A DNA stretch of 64,000 nucleotides from Sphingobacterium sp. (GTDB lineage Bacteria > Bacteroidota > Bacteroidia > Sphingobacteriales > Sphingobacteriaceae): positions 1-64,000 of the forward strand of contig JALAGS010000083.1 of NCBI GenBank assembly GCA_022712315.1, read 5' to 3'. The translations under genes and the position numbers were made by a program. Below are positions 9,090 to 17,800 of this stretch, piece after piece. Within the stretch, counting starts at the first letter, position 1. Each line of letters starts with the position of its first letter. The notes below the pieces were generated by a model that saw only the letters and a list, made by a program, of their open reading frames with translations, was not told the origin of the DNA and ran no database searches.

Positions 9090-10658
9090 TTATTTAGGCA
9101 ATCGCGAAGGATTGGCCGTCGTCATTTCTTGATGCAAACGTGCTTCTTCCAATGGATAAGGGAAATAGCGCATTGATTCGGTGACATTTTCTTTCAATCC
9201 ACGGCCTTTCAAATAAGCATTGCTCACTTTTTCATAACGTCCCAGACGGATCAGATCCTGACGTCTTTTGTATTCAAACACAAGTTCAAATCCACGTTCG
9301 TCAACCAGGGCGTCGATCATACTTTCTTTACTCGAAGGGCTTGGAAAATCGGGGTGTTTGCCATATTCAGGTGCACCAGCTCTTTTCCGCACCTCATTGA
9401 TATAAGGCAACGCAGCTGCAGGTCCGTTCAAGGCATTTTCAATCTCAGCCTTGCACAAAATAACATCCGCTAAACGAAAGACCTGTATCGTCCGTCCATC
9501 CAGATAGGAGTTATTGACCATATCATAAGAATACTTCTTTGTTGCAACGTTTTGGAGGAATTTTACCGTATCACTTGGCGGTGTGGTCTGACCTTTGGCT
9601 GGCAACATATAAAAGAAACCATACTTTGTGTTTTTGTCCCGTACGGCTTTTCCGGTGTAATTATAATAGAAAAACTTTTTACGTGGATCCAGGTCACTAT
9701 ATTTTCGCCAGAAATCAAGGGAAACACCATAGTACTGCCATCTGTCAGGAACTTCAGGATTATCAGTAGGTCCAAAGTGATTGGTGATCTCGCCGCCGTT
9801 TAATGTAGGTTCATGCAAGATGCCAAAGATCAAACCCATATCCATTTTATTGTTGTCGGACCATTCCTTCTTAAAATCCGGATTTAGCGTGTATACACCT
9901 TTATCACGTAGGGCGAGAACCTGATCGATATACGTTTTTGCTTGTTCATAGTGGTGCGAACGCATATACATCTTTCCCATCAAGGTCAGTGCAGCACCCT
10001 TGGTAGCCCTACCAATGCCCAGCTCATCCGACCATTTCTCCGGTAAGTTATCGATCGCATACTGGCAGTCTTCAGCAATTTGTGCATCGATCTTTTCGAC
10101 AGCAACCAAGGGTTCATTGTAGCTTTCCGTCGGATTCTTGACCGTCGTTATCAACGGCACCGGTCCCCAGGCATCTGTAAGATCCATATAAGACAATGAT
10201 CGCAGGAATCTAGCCTGCGCAATAATTTTCTTCTTGCGGTCCTCTGGAATAGTTACACTCTCGATACGGTCAATCAGCATATTGGCATTACTGATCACCT
10301 GATACATATTCTGATAATTGAATTTAAAATACCTATTATTATCATCGTATGTAAAATTGCTCATCCGCGTGGGATCACCTGCCGCAGTTGAAAAACCCAT
10401 ATCGGTGGCGTAATCAGTGATCATGACCAAATATCCTGCATAATACAGATAGGCATCTCCCGGATAAGGAGACAAACTGGTATAGACTCCCGTTAAAGCC
10501 GCATTGATATCGCTTTCTGTTGAATAAGCATTTTTTGTCGTCAGATCACTATATAATTTAGGATCCAGTTTGGTACAGCTATTCAAACTTAGACTCAAAA
10601 CAGAAGCTAAGCCTGCCATGCCTAAGATATATTTTATATTATTTTTAATCGTCTTCAT
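9090..10658 (-). CDS. SusD/RagB family nutrient-binding outer-membrane lipoprotein
   Basis: 522 residues with a lipoprotein signal (cleavage before Cys28 in LNSCTKLD). SusD architecture is visible: an N-terminal helical/TPR region (NAALTGVYTSL, QARFLRSLSYMDLTDAWGPVPL) and a C-terminal conserved block (RLADVILCKAEIENA, NEVRKRAG, ERGFELVFEYKRRQDLIRLGRY). Such proteins form the lid on the partner SusC transporter and bind the glycan at the cell surface. It starts 26 bases after the SusC stop, and the arylsulfotransferase-like gene follows after 71 bases. The ligand cannot be read from the sequence. Confidence 0.95.
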   Translation of the reverse strand: MKTIKNNIKYILGMAGLASVLSLSLNSCTKLDPKLYSDLTTKNAYSTESDINAALTGVYTSLSPYPGDAYLYYAGYLVMITDYATDMGFSTAAGDPTRMSNFTYDDNNRYFKFNYQNMYQVISNANMLIDRIESVTIPEDRKKKIIAQARFLRSLSYMDLTDAWGPVPLITTVKNPTESYNEPLVAVEKIDAQIAEDCQYAIDNLPEKWSDELGIGRATKGAALTLMGKMYMRSHHYEQAKTYIDQVLALRDKGVYTLNPDFKKEWSDNNKMDMGLIFGILHEPTLNGGEITNHFGPTDNPEVPDRWQYYGVSLDFWRKYSDLDPRKKFFYYNYTGKAVRDKNTKYGFFYMLPAKGQTTPPSDTVKFLQNVATKKYSYDMVNNSYLDGRTIQVFRLADVILCKAEIENALNGPAAALPYINEVRKRAGAPEYGKHPDFPSPSSKESMIDALVDERGFELVFEYKRRQDLIRLGRYEKVSNAYLKGRGLKENVTESMRYFPYPLEEARLHQEMTTANPSRLPK

Positions 10659-10684
10659 GTCATTTCGAATTTAGATATCAGCTA

Positions 10685-13600
10685 TTAAAATGTTGCACTT
10701 ACACCGAAAGTAAAGGAGCGCATCGAAGGGTATGAATTAAAATCCAGACCGACACCTGCATTGGCACTCTGATTATTCCCGGCTCTATTTTTAACCAAAG
10801 CATCATTTTCATAGCCTTTTGTATCCACCTCAGGATCCCATCCGGAATAATTGCTAATCGTAAATAAGTTCTCCGCCATACCATATACACGAATCGACTG
10901 AACAGCTTTTGTTTTCAATGGGATTGTATAGCCCAGAGTCAGATTTCGCAACCGCAAAAAAGAAGCATTCTCAATAAAATGATCATTGATGTAGCCACCA
11001 TAGTTCATATAGTAGAATCCGTTTCTTGGAATATCCGTATTGGTATTTGTCGGTGTCCACCGATTTAGGGCCTCTGTGGTACGTTTCCACTCCAGATTCA
11101 TCCGTGTCATATTGAGTAGATCGTTTCCGACATTTCCATAAATGAATGCAGTCAGATCAAAGTTCTTGTAGGCGAATGTATTGGTCATACCAAAATTGAA
11201 CTTCGGATAACCACGCCCGATTATCGTACGATCCGCTGAATTAATCGTTCCGTCGCCGTTCACATCGGCAAATTTAGGATCTCCCGGTTTCGAATTTGGC
11301 TGTGGCGCATAATGCTCTCCTTGCTGAATAACGCCCAAGTATTTATAACCGAATAACGATCCTAAGGACTCTCCCACACGAATGACTGAATAAGCTTCTT
11401 CGGATACATTACCCATTGGTTTAGATGAAGTCAACAATTGTTCAGGTTCTCCGCCTAAGCTCGATACTTTATTGCGGTTCATCGTTAAATTCAATTTTGT
11501 TTCCCAGGTAAACGCTCCGGTCATATTCTTACTTGTTACGGAAAACTCCAATCCTTTGTTATTCATTGTACCCAGGTTACGCTGTCCGGAGGTATATCCG
11601 GTGTAATAAGGCAATATACTCTTAATCAGAAGATCGTTGGTTTTCTTATAATAGGCATCCAAGGTAAAGGCTAACCGATTTTTAAAAAATGAAAAATCAA
11701 GTCCAACGTTATATTGCGTGGTGGATTCCCATTTTAGTTTATCATTTTCGGGATAAGTGGGATTTTGTTTAACCCCACCGGCGTTGGTCACACCGTCAAA
11801 GGTATAATGGCCATTATCCATCAACCCATAAGACGCATAATCAGCTACGCGATCATTTCCCGTCTGACCATACCCCAGTCTAAATTTTAAGTCCGAAAAT
11901 AGCTGCTGCTCTTTCATGAAATCTTCATTGTTGATTTTCCATGCAAAAGCTGCTGAAGGAAACGTGCCCCAGCGGTGGTTGGGACTGAATCGTGATGACC
12001 CATCACGACGCAGCGTCGCAGTCAGCAGGTACTTATCAGCATAGGTATAATTTACCCGTCCAAAAAAAGAGATCACCAGATTTTCAGCTTTGGCAGAATT
12101 TACCCCTGTAATACTCGAAGCCATACCTAAATTATTATACTCGAGCAGATCAGTCGAAAATCCTTTTACATTGATTCCTTTATTGTTACGCACATATTTC
12201 TCATACGAATAGCCCCCCATCACACTCAAATTGTGCTTCTCATTGAAAACTTTCGCGTATGTAGCATAAAAGTCAATCAGGTTATGGGTTTCGTTATAAT
12301 CAGCCTGACTTGCCACACCATCATCTATCCCACCTTGATAAGAATCTCGGGTCAGATAACTTCCCAGTTGATCATGCGTTATTTCAGTTCCTGCATCCAT
12401 GCGCAAAGTCAGCTCTTTGATCGGATTAACTTCAAGAAAGATATTTCCATTCAATTTATCCCGCTGCACGTCATTGATACGCGACATTAAGTTGGCAAGC
12501 GGATTATCTCCCTGTCCTCCCGGAGGTCGTCCAAAGCTTCCATCCGCATTGTAAACAGGTACGGTCGGATCATAGGTCAATATGCTATATAATACATTTG
12601 AATTGAGAATATTTCCATCATAAACTTGCATATTGGATTTTTCCCGCTGCGCCGATAGACTCGCCCCTGTCCGGATATAATCATTTACCTTTTGATCCAC
12701 ATTGATACGGCCTGAAATCCGATTAAAGTCTGTCGTTTTTAAAACACCCTTTTGATCAAAATAACCTATACTTGTCAACACCTTCGTTTTTTCCCCACCT
12801 CCGGAAAATTGTAGATTATGGTTTTGCAGAATGCCATTACGCATGGTTTCCTTCACCCAATCCGTATTCACATCAGACTCGAGCTGTGACTTTGTGTAAA
12901 CGGCATATTCTTGATTTTCCTGGCCTTGAATTTCTTTATAGAGCGCATTCGCAAGATTCATATACTGTTTACCATCGAGAAAGGTAAAAGGAACAATTGG
13001 CTTCTGTGTCCCTACATAACCACTATAAGTAATATTATTTTGATCTGTCCGCCCGCGTTTTGTCGTAATGATAATTACACCATTTGCACCTCTTGATCCG
13101 TAGATAGCCGTTGCCGAAGCATCCTTGAGGATATCCATGGATGCAATATCATCGGGATTGATGTTGATTCCGTTATTTGTTGGGAATCCATCAATAACAT
13201 AAAGAGGGTCGTTGCTTCCACTGATGGAATTTGTTCCCCGGATTCTGATTGATGTACTTCCGCCCGGAGCCTTCGAATTCTGCGTTACCACCACACCTGA
13301 GGCCTTACCCTGTAAGGCTTGCCCCACATTACTTATGGCTCCTCCCTTCGTTAGCTCATTGCTGGAAAGGGATGCAATAGCTCCTGTCAGATCACTTTTC
13401 TTTTGTTTGCCGTATCCGATCACGACAACGTCTTCCAGCTGATTCACCTGATCTTCTAGAATGATGGAAAGTGTCGTAGCTCCAGCAGCTGAAACCTGAA
13501 CATTGCGTTCCACATAGCTTTGATACCCGATGTATGAAAACGTCAGCTCGTAGCCTTTCGCATTGGGTACGTCAGCAAAACGAAAACTACCGTCGCTCGC

Positions 13601-13783
13601 ACTGGAAGCTGCGGTCGAAAAACTGCTGCTGGGATTTTTCAAAATTATACTTACCCCTGCCAGTCGTTGTCCCGACGAGTTTTTGATGACACCATTTATT
13701 GTTCCCGCCAGACATTGAAATGATAACAGCGTCAAGACAAGAAAAACAAAAAATGGCTTCTTGGTTAAGTTGAAATTTACCAT
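10685..13783 (-). CDS. SusC/RagA TonB-dependent transporter, no STN domain
   Basis: About 1032 residues. After a signal peptide (ending CLAG) comes a carboxypeptidase-regulatory-like beta domain (INGVIKNSSGQRLAGVSI). The plug starts with the family signature VVVIGYGKQKKSDLTG and contains DPLYVIDGFP and SATAIYGSRGANGVIIITTKRG. A 22-strand-type barrel ends in FTFGVSATF. It imports oligosaccharides across the outer membrane with TonB energy. The ATG at 13783 gives a clean signal peptide and lies 4 bases after the FecR stop, implying translational coupling; in-frame starts further upstream would overlap FecR. There is no STN signalling domain before the regulatory-like domain, which is unusual next to a sigma/FecR pair. 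Confidence 0.95.
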   Translation of the reverse strand: MVNFNLTKKPFFVFLVLTLLSFQCLAGTINGVIKNSSGQRLAGVSIILKNPSSSFSTAASSASDGSFRFADVPNAKGYELTFSYIGYQSYVERNVQVSAAGATTLSIILEDQVNQLEDVVVIGYGKQKKSDLTGAIASLSSNELTKGGAISNVGQALQGKASGVVVTQNSKAPGGSTSIRIRGTNSISGSNDPLYVIDGFPTNNGININPDDIASMDILKDASATAIYGSRGANGVIIITTKRGRTDQNNITYSGYVGTQKPIVPFTFLDGKQYMNLANALYKEIQGQENQEYAVYTKSQLESDVNTDWVKETMRNGILQNHNLQFSGGGEKTKVLTSIGYFDQKGVLKTTDFNRISGRINVDQKVNDYIRTGASLSAQREKSNMQVYDGNILNSNVLYSILTYDPTVPVYNADGSFGRPPGGQGDNPLANLMSRINDVQRDKLNGNIFLEVNPIKELTLRMDAGTEITHDQLGSYLTRDSYQGGIDDGVASQADYNETHNLIDFYATYAKVFNEKHNLSVMGGYSYEKYVRNNKGINVKGFSTDLLEYNNLGMASSITGVNSAKAENLVISFFGRVNYTYADKYLLTATLRRDGSSRFSPNHRWGTFPSAAFAWKINNEDFMKEQQLFSDLKFRLGYGQTGNDRVADYASYGLMDNGHYTFDGVTNAGGVKQNPTYPENDKLKWESTTQYNVGLDFSFFKNRLAFTLDAYYKKTNDLLIKSILPYYTGYTSGQRNLGTMNNKGLEFSVTSKNMTGAFTWETKLNLTMNRNKVSSLGGEPEQLLTSSKPMGNVSEEAYSVIRVGESLGSLFGYKYLGVIQQGEHYAPQPNSKPGDPKFADVNGDGTINSADRTIIGRGYPKFNFGMTNTFAYKNFDLTAFIYGNVGNDLLNMTRMNLEWKRTTEALNRWTPTNTNTDIPRNGFYYMNYGGYINDHFIENASFLRLRNLTLGYTIPLKTKAVQSIRVYGMAENLFTISNYSGWDPEVDTKGYENDALVKNRAGNNQSANAGVGLDFNSYPSMRSFTFGVSATF

Positions 13784-13787
13784 GATT

Positions 13788-14837
13788 CTATTTTTTAGGT
13801 TTGAGTATATATGTATTATGTTGTTTTTCGAGAATAAAAGGATTGACCTCCACAATCAGCTGTAGAATGGACGCCGCCAGATCCGCTTTGTCCTGCAGAT
13901 CCATTGTTGGTTTCTTGCTAAACCTACCTTTGATCCGATAATTTTTGACGATCAATGAATCATAGGATATCGGGACATCAAGTTCATGATTGATGTACTG
14001 AATAATTTCTGACACCGAGGTCTCCTCCAATTGGAGCCAGTTTGGACTTTGATGAATTGTTGCCGGATTGCGATATAATTTTTCCGGCGATGAAAGCAAA
14101 ACTTGATGGGGTACATTTTCCTTCGCTCTTAACTTTATGGCACCTCTGAAATCTGAAAGAACCATCTTGCTGGTTCCGGAAAAATAGATTTGTTGGCCCG
14201 GTTTCAGAATTTTCGTCTCTCTGATGGATGGCTCTACATATTCAACCCGAACCTTCCCCTCAAATAGTCTGATCAAAACGTGATCAGCCTTCGTCTGATA
14301 ATCCACACTGAATTCTGTCCCTAATGCTGTTGTCATTAAGGTTCCACTTTCAACAATAAAGGGTTTGGAAGGATCTTTGGAAACTATAAAATTGACCCTT
14401 CCATTCAATAACTTGACCCGTCTAAAATCGAGATTCGGTCTGATATAAAGTTGAATCAGTGCTCCGGGTTCCAGCGTCAACAGGGAATTGTCTGCAGCTA
14501 TAATTTCTTTAGGTTTGGCTGAGGGGTTATAATAAATTTCATTGACGATGTTTGTCAGCTGTCTAGATGTATAAGTGGAGATAGTGAATAGATTTGAAAG
14601 AATAAACAAAAAGCCAAATAATAGAAACACGGTGATAATTTTCAACAGATTGTCCCCACCACGTCTTGACTTATTTTCTTGATTGATATAAGTGACCCAG
14701 TCATCTTCCGAAATGAGATCGTCCAATAGTTTGGGATCTTCATTCAGCCAGGAGAATACAAGCTTCGCCTCTTCGGCAGAGCACTCATTTGCCAAGAATT
14801 TGTTTAATAAGGATTTGCGATTCATAACAGTTTCCAT
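13788..14837 (-). CDS. FecR-type anti-sigma factor
   Basis: 349 residues. The cytoplasmic N-terminus (residues 1-60) would bind the sigma factor and contains ANECSAEEAKLVFSWLNED. One membrane helix lies at about 62-83. The periplasmic FecR domain (~95-230) contains KEIIAADNSLLTLEPGA, GRVNFIVSKDPSKPFIVESG and TALGTEFSVD. The C-terminal DUF4974 domain runs from about 265 to 345 (VSEIIQYINHELDVPISYDS). It should hold the adjacent ECF sigma inactive until a transporter signal arrives. It lies between sigma (54 bases upstream) and SusC (4 bases downstream). An alternative ATG exists four codons in. Confidence 0.92.
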   Translation of the reverse strand: METVMNRKSLLNKFLANECSAEEAKLVFSWLNEDPKLLDDLISEDDWVTYINQENKSRRGGDNLLKIITVFLLFGFLFILSNLFTISTYTSRQLTNIVNEIYYNPSAKPKEIIAADNSLLTLEPGALIQLYIRPNLDFRRVKLLNGRVNFIVSKDPSKPFIVESGTLMTTALGTEFSVDYQTKADHVLIRLFEGKVRVEYVEPSIRETKILKPGQQIYFSGTSKMVLSDFRGAIKLRAKENVPHQVLLSSPEKLYRNPATIHQSPNWLQLEETSVSEIIQYINHELDVPISYDSLIVKNYRIKGRFSKKPTMDLQDKADLAASILQLIVEVNPFILEKQHNTYILKPKK

Positions 14838-14891
14838 CCATTTAGCTGGATGCGCATATACATGTTATACGAATAAGGATAGGCTTATCCC

Positions 14892-15419
14892 CTAAGGCAG
14901 TTTAAAAAATTTTTTGATAAATTTCAGACCAATGCTAACGTGATTTTCTACGGTCTTCGGAGAGATAGACAACTTGACCGCAATTTCTTTATAACTCAAT
15001 TCTTCAATTTTATGAAGGTAAAATACCTGTTGCCGCATAAAGGGCATTTGTGTAATCAACTCTTTCACGTATTCTAGCTCGCCCTTATAGGCGATTTGTC
15101 GCTCAAGATCTTCATATTGGGTCAGTACAAAGGGCTTCTCATAGTCGACATACCTTCTGTTCAAAGCACGCCGCCGCAATTCATCGATCAATTTTGTCCG
15201 CGCAATCTGAAAGAGCTGGGTACTGAATTGGATTTGTTGATTCGCATTGTTTTTGCGCTCCCAGACAATTAAAAAGGTTTGTTGGACGACATCCTCGGCA
15301 AGGTTTGAACATTGGGTCTTCTGATACAGAAAATAGTATAATTTCCTGTACCAATAACGATAAGCTAAAAAAAACTCTTTTTCGTTAGTAGGTGCCCGCT
15401 GTAGGATTTTATCCATCAT
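14892..15419 (-). CDS. ECF RNA polymerase sigma-70 factor
   Basis: 175 residues with the two ECF domains. The sigma2 region at ~20-80 includes YRKLYYFLYQKT, AEDVVQQTFLIVWE and FQIARTKLIDELRRR. The sigma4 helix-turn-helix lies at ~120-170 (MPFMRQQVFYLHKIEELSYKEIAVKLSISPKTVENH, quoted in part). It is paired with the FecR gene directly downstream and probably activates the SusC-to-DUF5107 operon. Two consecutive ATG codons form the start. It is the promoter-proximal gene; upstream lies a long noncoding region with a tandem repeat array. Confidence 0.93.
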   Translation of the reverse strand: MMDKILQRAPTNEKEFFLAYRYWYRKLYYFLYQKTQCSNLAEDVVQQTFLIVWERKNNANQQIQFSTQLFQIARTKLIDELRRRALNRRYVDYEKPFVLTQYEDLERQIAYKGELEYVKELITQMPFMRQQVFYLHKIEELSYKEIAVKLSISPKTVENHVSIGLKFIKKFFKLP

Positions 15420-15770
15420 AATCTACATTTAAATCTTCTTTTTTCAATGCAGTTGTCCTTTTTAAAAAGAATATTGAAATTGGCATCTGACGGAATTTCA
15501 AATTGATCCATCAAAATAACCAATGCTCTTTGGCTAGTTACTCACAACTAAAGTGATTATTTTTTATTAAAAAAACAAGACAATATTTTTAATAGAAATG
15601 TTGCTCATGGTCATGCCCCTTTAGGAAACGGCCGACTATCATCTCACAATGATCTATTACCGCACAGCGGCAATCTTTTCGTTACGTAAACGTCGCTTTT
15701 TTCCTTTTTCTCCTTTAATTTTTAGGGACAGCAAAGGAGGTTCAAATAGAGACCAAATTCGCGCTTTTAA

Positions 15771-15825
15771 CAGTGCTTGTTCAGTGATCGTTCAGTGCTT
15801 GCTCAGTGATCACTCAGTGTAGACT
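15771..15825. repeat. five tandem 11-bp repeats (CAGTG-N6)
   Basis: Five direct copies, each starting CAGTG: 15771-15781, 15782-15792, 15793-15803, 15804-15814 and 15815-15825. Copies 1 and 3 carry CTTGYT and copies 2 and 4 carry ATCRYT, so the array is also two 22-bp units (three base differences) plus a diverged fifth copy (TAGACT). The 11-bp period is close to one helical turn, so each copy faces the same side of the DNA. Confidence 0.85.
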
Positions 15826-15832
15826 GAATAAC

Positions 15833-15848
15833 CAGTGACTGATCACTG
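15833..15848. repeat. palindrome flanking the 11-bp repeat array
   Basis: CAGTGA and TCACTG (15833-15838 and 15843-15848) form a 6-bp inverted repeat around CTGA, reusing the CAGTGA core of the tandem repeats seven bases away. A second self-complementary stretch, AGTGATCACT, lies inside repeat copy 4 with the final base of its neighbour. They could be protein-binding half-sites. Confidence 0.5.
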
Positions 15849-15972
15849 TCTAAATATTGATTAAAAATTGTGATTAGGAATAAGTTGGTATTAGAATGTT
15901 TCCCGTTTAATTTTTATCTTAATAGTTTTAATCAGGCAATTGTGGCAATGATTAAAAACGAACACTTTTCAG

Positions 15973-16028
15973 AAAAAAAGAAGGTCTTTAGAAGATAAGT
16001 GAAATCACTTACCCGCTAAAGACCTTCT
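15973..16028 (-). terminator. intrinsic terminator of the enzyme-less SusCD operon
   Basis: A 13-bp stem (15979-15991, AGAAGGTCTTTAG, with 16016-16028) encloses a second smaller stem (TAAGTGA/TCACTTA). Read on the minus strand, it is followed directly by seven T residues (15973-15979). It lies 52 bases after the SusD stop at 16080. Confidence 0.85.
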
Positions 16029-16079
16029 AATTAAAACAAACTTCTTAAACCTGCCTGTTTTATAAATCTCAATAGAAAC

Positions 16080-17660
16080 CTAGTATCCTGTGTTTTGTTT
16101 CAGGTTTGGATTCACGGCAATTTGTTGACTCGGAATTGGATAGACCAATGTTTTCGGATCAGCATCTGCTGCTTTCTCCTGCCAAGCCAATAAAAATTTG
16201 CCAAAGCGGATCAAATCTTGTCTTCGCCAACCTTCCCAGTACAGCTCGCGCGCACGCTCATCCAATAAATTATCGAGTGTCAAAGCTGTAAAGCTATTCA
16301 CACCGCGATTGGTCCGAATATCATTGACCAAAGCCAGCGCCTCGATTGCTGTTCCTGTTCCTCCCCGCAATATAGCTTCTGCTTGCATCAACAATATATC
16401 TGCATAACGAAAGACAACCCAGTCGTTATTTCGCTGACCTGTGACGGCATAGTCAAAAGCATACTTCATCGGACGAATACCAGCTGTTTCCAAGGTCGCT
16501 CCCGAGGTGCGGATGGTAACCTCACGCGTAAAGACGAGTGGTGCGTTGGCTGGATTTCTAGCCATTAACGGTTTGTTTGTACTCCAGTTATACTGTTGGC
16601 CTGCAAAAAATCCAACATTTTGACGTTTAAATTCCTTCTTTTTATTTGAGGTTGTATCGGCGGCATAGTCGTAGTAAATACCTCTTCTTTCATCCGTATT
16701 CGAAAACTTATCGTAATAATCCGATAAGGTACACCATCCATTCCAGCCCCCTGGGTTCATATTATAATGGGCAATGGTATTCCAGGTCCGGTCCACATTG
16801 CCACCCCGATCTCCATTTTTATTGTAGAGGGTAAAAATATTTTCTGTAGACTTCTCGTCATTATCGGGTGCAAAATTATCAAAGTATTTACCCTTTGCCG
16901 AAATTGTATACGCTCCCGTTGCTGTAATTTCCTTGGCTAAGGTCACGACCTTATTCATATCTTCGGCAGCAAAAGATGGCGATTGTCTATTTAAAAAAGT
17001 TCCCTTATTTAAGTAAATTTTCATCAGCAATGCCTTCGCTGCATTTTTATTAGCTACATAAGCCGCTTTGGGCCCGTTTGCCGGTAAACTTGCGATGATT
17101 TCATTGAGTTCCTTCACCATAAAATCAATTGCAGCCTGAGGTTGCAGTACCTGCGGGGCTATTCTGAAATCTTCAAAAGAATCCCCTTCACGGAAAGGTA
17201 CTACTCCATAAAGATCCAACATATCAAACATCACCAATGCACGAATAAACCTTGCTTCAGCGCCCTGCTGTGCACTCGGTTTGTAACGCAATACATTTCC
17301 TGCGTTATAGATCGCTGTCCCCAGACTAACAAACGTATTGTTCATATAGCCGTTATCCGCGTTCCAAGTGTGTAAATGGATCGCCCGGTGCATACCATTG
17401 TCGTCCCAGTCACCGCCCCGTGTAGGAGCCATCGCTGCATCAGTTGAAATTTCCTGCATCACCCAGCGCTGCTCCTGTTGATAAGGTGTGTTTAACGAAT
17501 TGTAAGCGGTTATCAGCAAACTTCCGGGATCAACGTTTGAAGTTCCCTCTTCCAATTCTCCTTTAAATTCCTCCTTTAGCTTCGTACAGGAAATTGTACT
17601 TGTCACTATTGAGCCTATTATTCCGATATATAATAAAGTTCTTAATTTCATCTTTTTCAT
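16080..17660 (-). CDS. SusD/RagB family nutrient-binding outer-membrane lipoprotein
   Basis: 526 residues; lipoprotein signal with Cys25 (STISCTKLKE). The N-terminal SusD-like region contains LITAYNSLNTPYQQEQRW and EARFIRALVMFDMLDLYGVVPF. The C-terminal SusD block has FRYADILLMQAEAIL, LVNDIRTNRG and ERARELYWEGWRRQDLIRFGKF, ending in PNLKQNTGY. The protein should cap the SusC encoded 140 bases upstream and bind its glycan. No glycosidase gene follows; the operon ends at the terminator behind this gene. Confidence 0.95.
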   Translation of the reverse strand: MKKMKLRTLLYIGIIGSIVTSTISCTKLKEEFKGELEEGTSNVDPGSLLITAYNSLNTPYQQEQRWVMQEISTDAAMAPTRGGDWDDNGMHRAIHLHTWNADNGYMNNTFVSLGTAIYNAGNVLRYKPSAQQGAEARFIRALVMFDMLDLYGVVPFREGDSFEDFRIAPQVLQPQAAIDFMVKELNEIIASLPANGPKAAYVANKNAAKALLMKIYLNKGTFLNRQSPSFAAEDMNKVVTLAKEITATGAYTISAKGKYFDNFAPDNDEKSTENIFTLYNKNGDRGGNVDRTWNTIAHYNMNPGGWNGWCTLSDYYDKFSNTDERRGIYYDYAADTTSNKKKEFKRQNVGFFAGQQYNWSTNKPLMARNPANAPLVFTREVTIRTSGATLETAGIRPMKYAFDYAVTGQRNNDWVVFRYADILLMQAEAILRGGTGTAIEALALVNDIRTNRGVNSFTALTLDNLLDERARELYWEGWRRQDLIRFGKFLLAWQEKAADADPKTLVYPIPSQQIAVNPNLKQNTGY

Positions 17661-17723
17661 CCGTCTAAATTTGATTATTCATTTATCCATTTTGACTATA
17701 AGGCATTCATGAAAACGATCAGC

Positions 17724-17753
17724 TTTATTCGTTTCTCTATGCGTTCGAATAAA
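17724..17753. repeat. inverted repeat in the SusC-SusD spacer
   Basis: TTTATTCG (17724-17731) pairs with CGAATAAA (17746-17753) around a 14-base loop, inside the 140-base spacer between SusC and SusD. Flanking ACGA and TCGT could extend the stem past a bulge. It might shape the relative SusC and SusD levels; there is no T-run. Confidence 0.4.
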
Positions 17754-17800
17754 TCGTGATGGTCTCCTATTTTTATTAGCCAATGACCTATAGTATACGC

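Larger units (their letters stand above)
15420..15970. other. noncoding region upstream of the ECF sigma gene
   Basis: About 550 bases with no supportable reading frame. The part next to the sigma gene (15420-15560) is AT-rich and should hold its promoter, though no convincing -33/-7 pair was found. The part around 15771-15848 holds the 11-bp repeat array and palindromes listed separately. The rest is AT-rich and shows nothing I can name. Confidence 0.6.

Noticed and set aside
13784..13855. upstream extension of the first SusC gene by 24 codons
   Set aside because: It would overlap the FecR gene and place a polar segment before the clear signal peptide starting at 13783.
15771..15825. possible CRISPR array
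   Set aside because: Repeats are only 11 bp, directly adjacent without spacers, and no cas genes are present.
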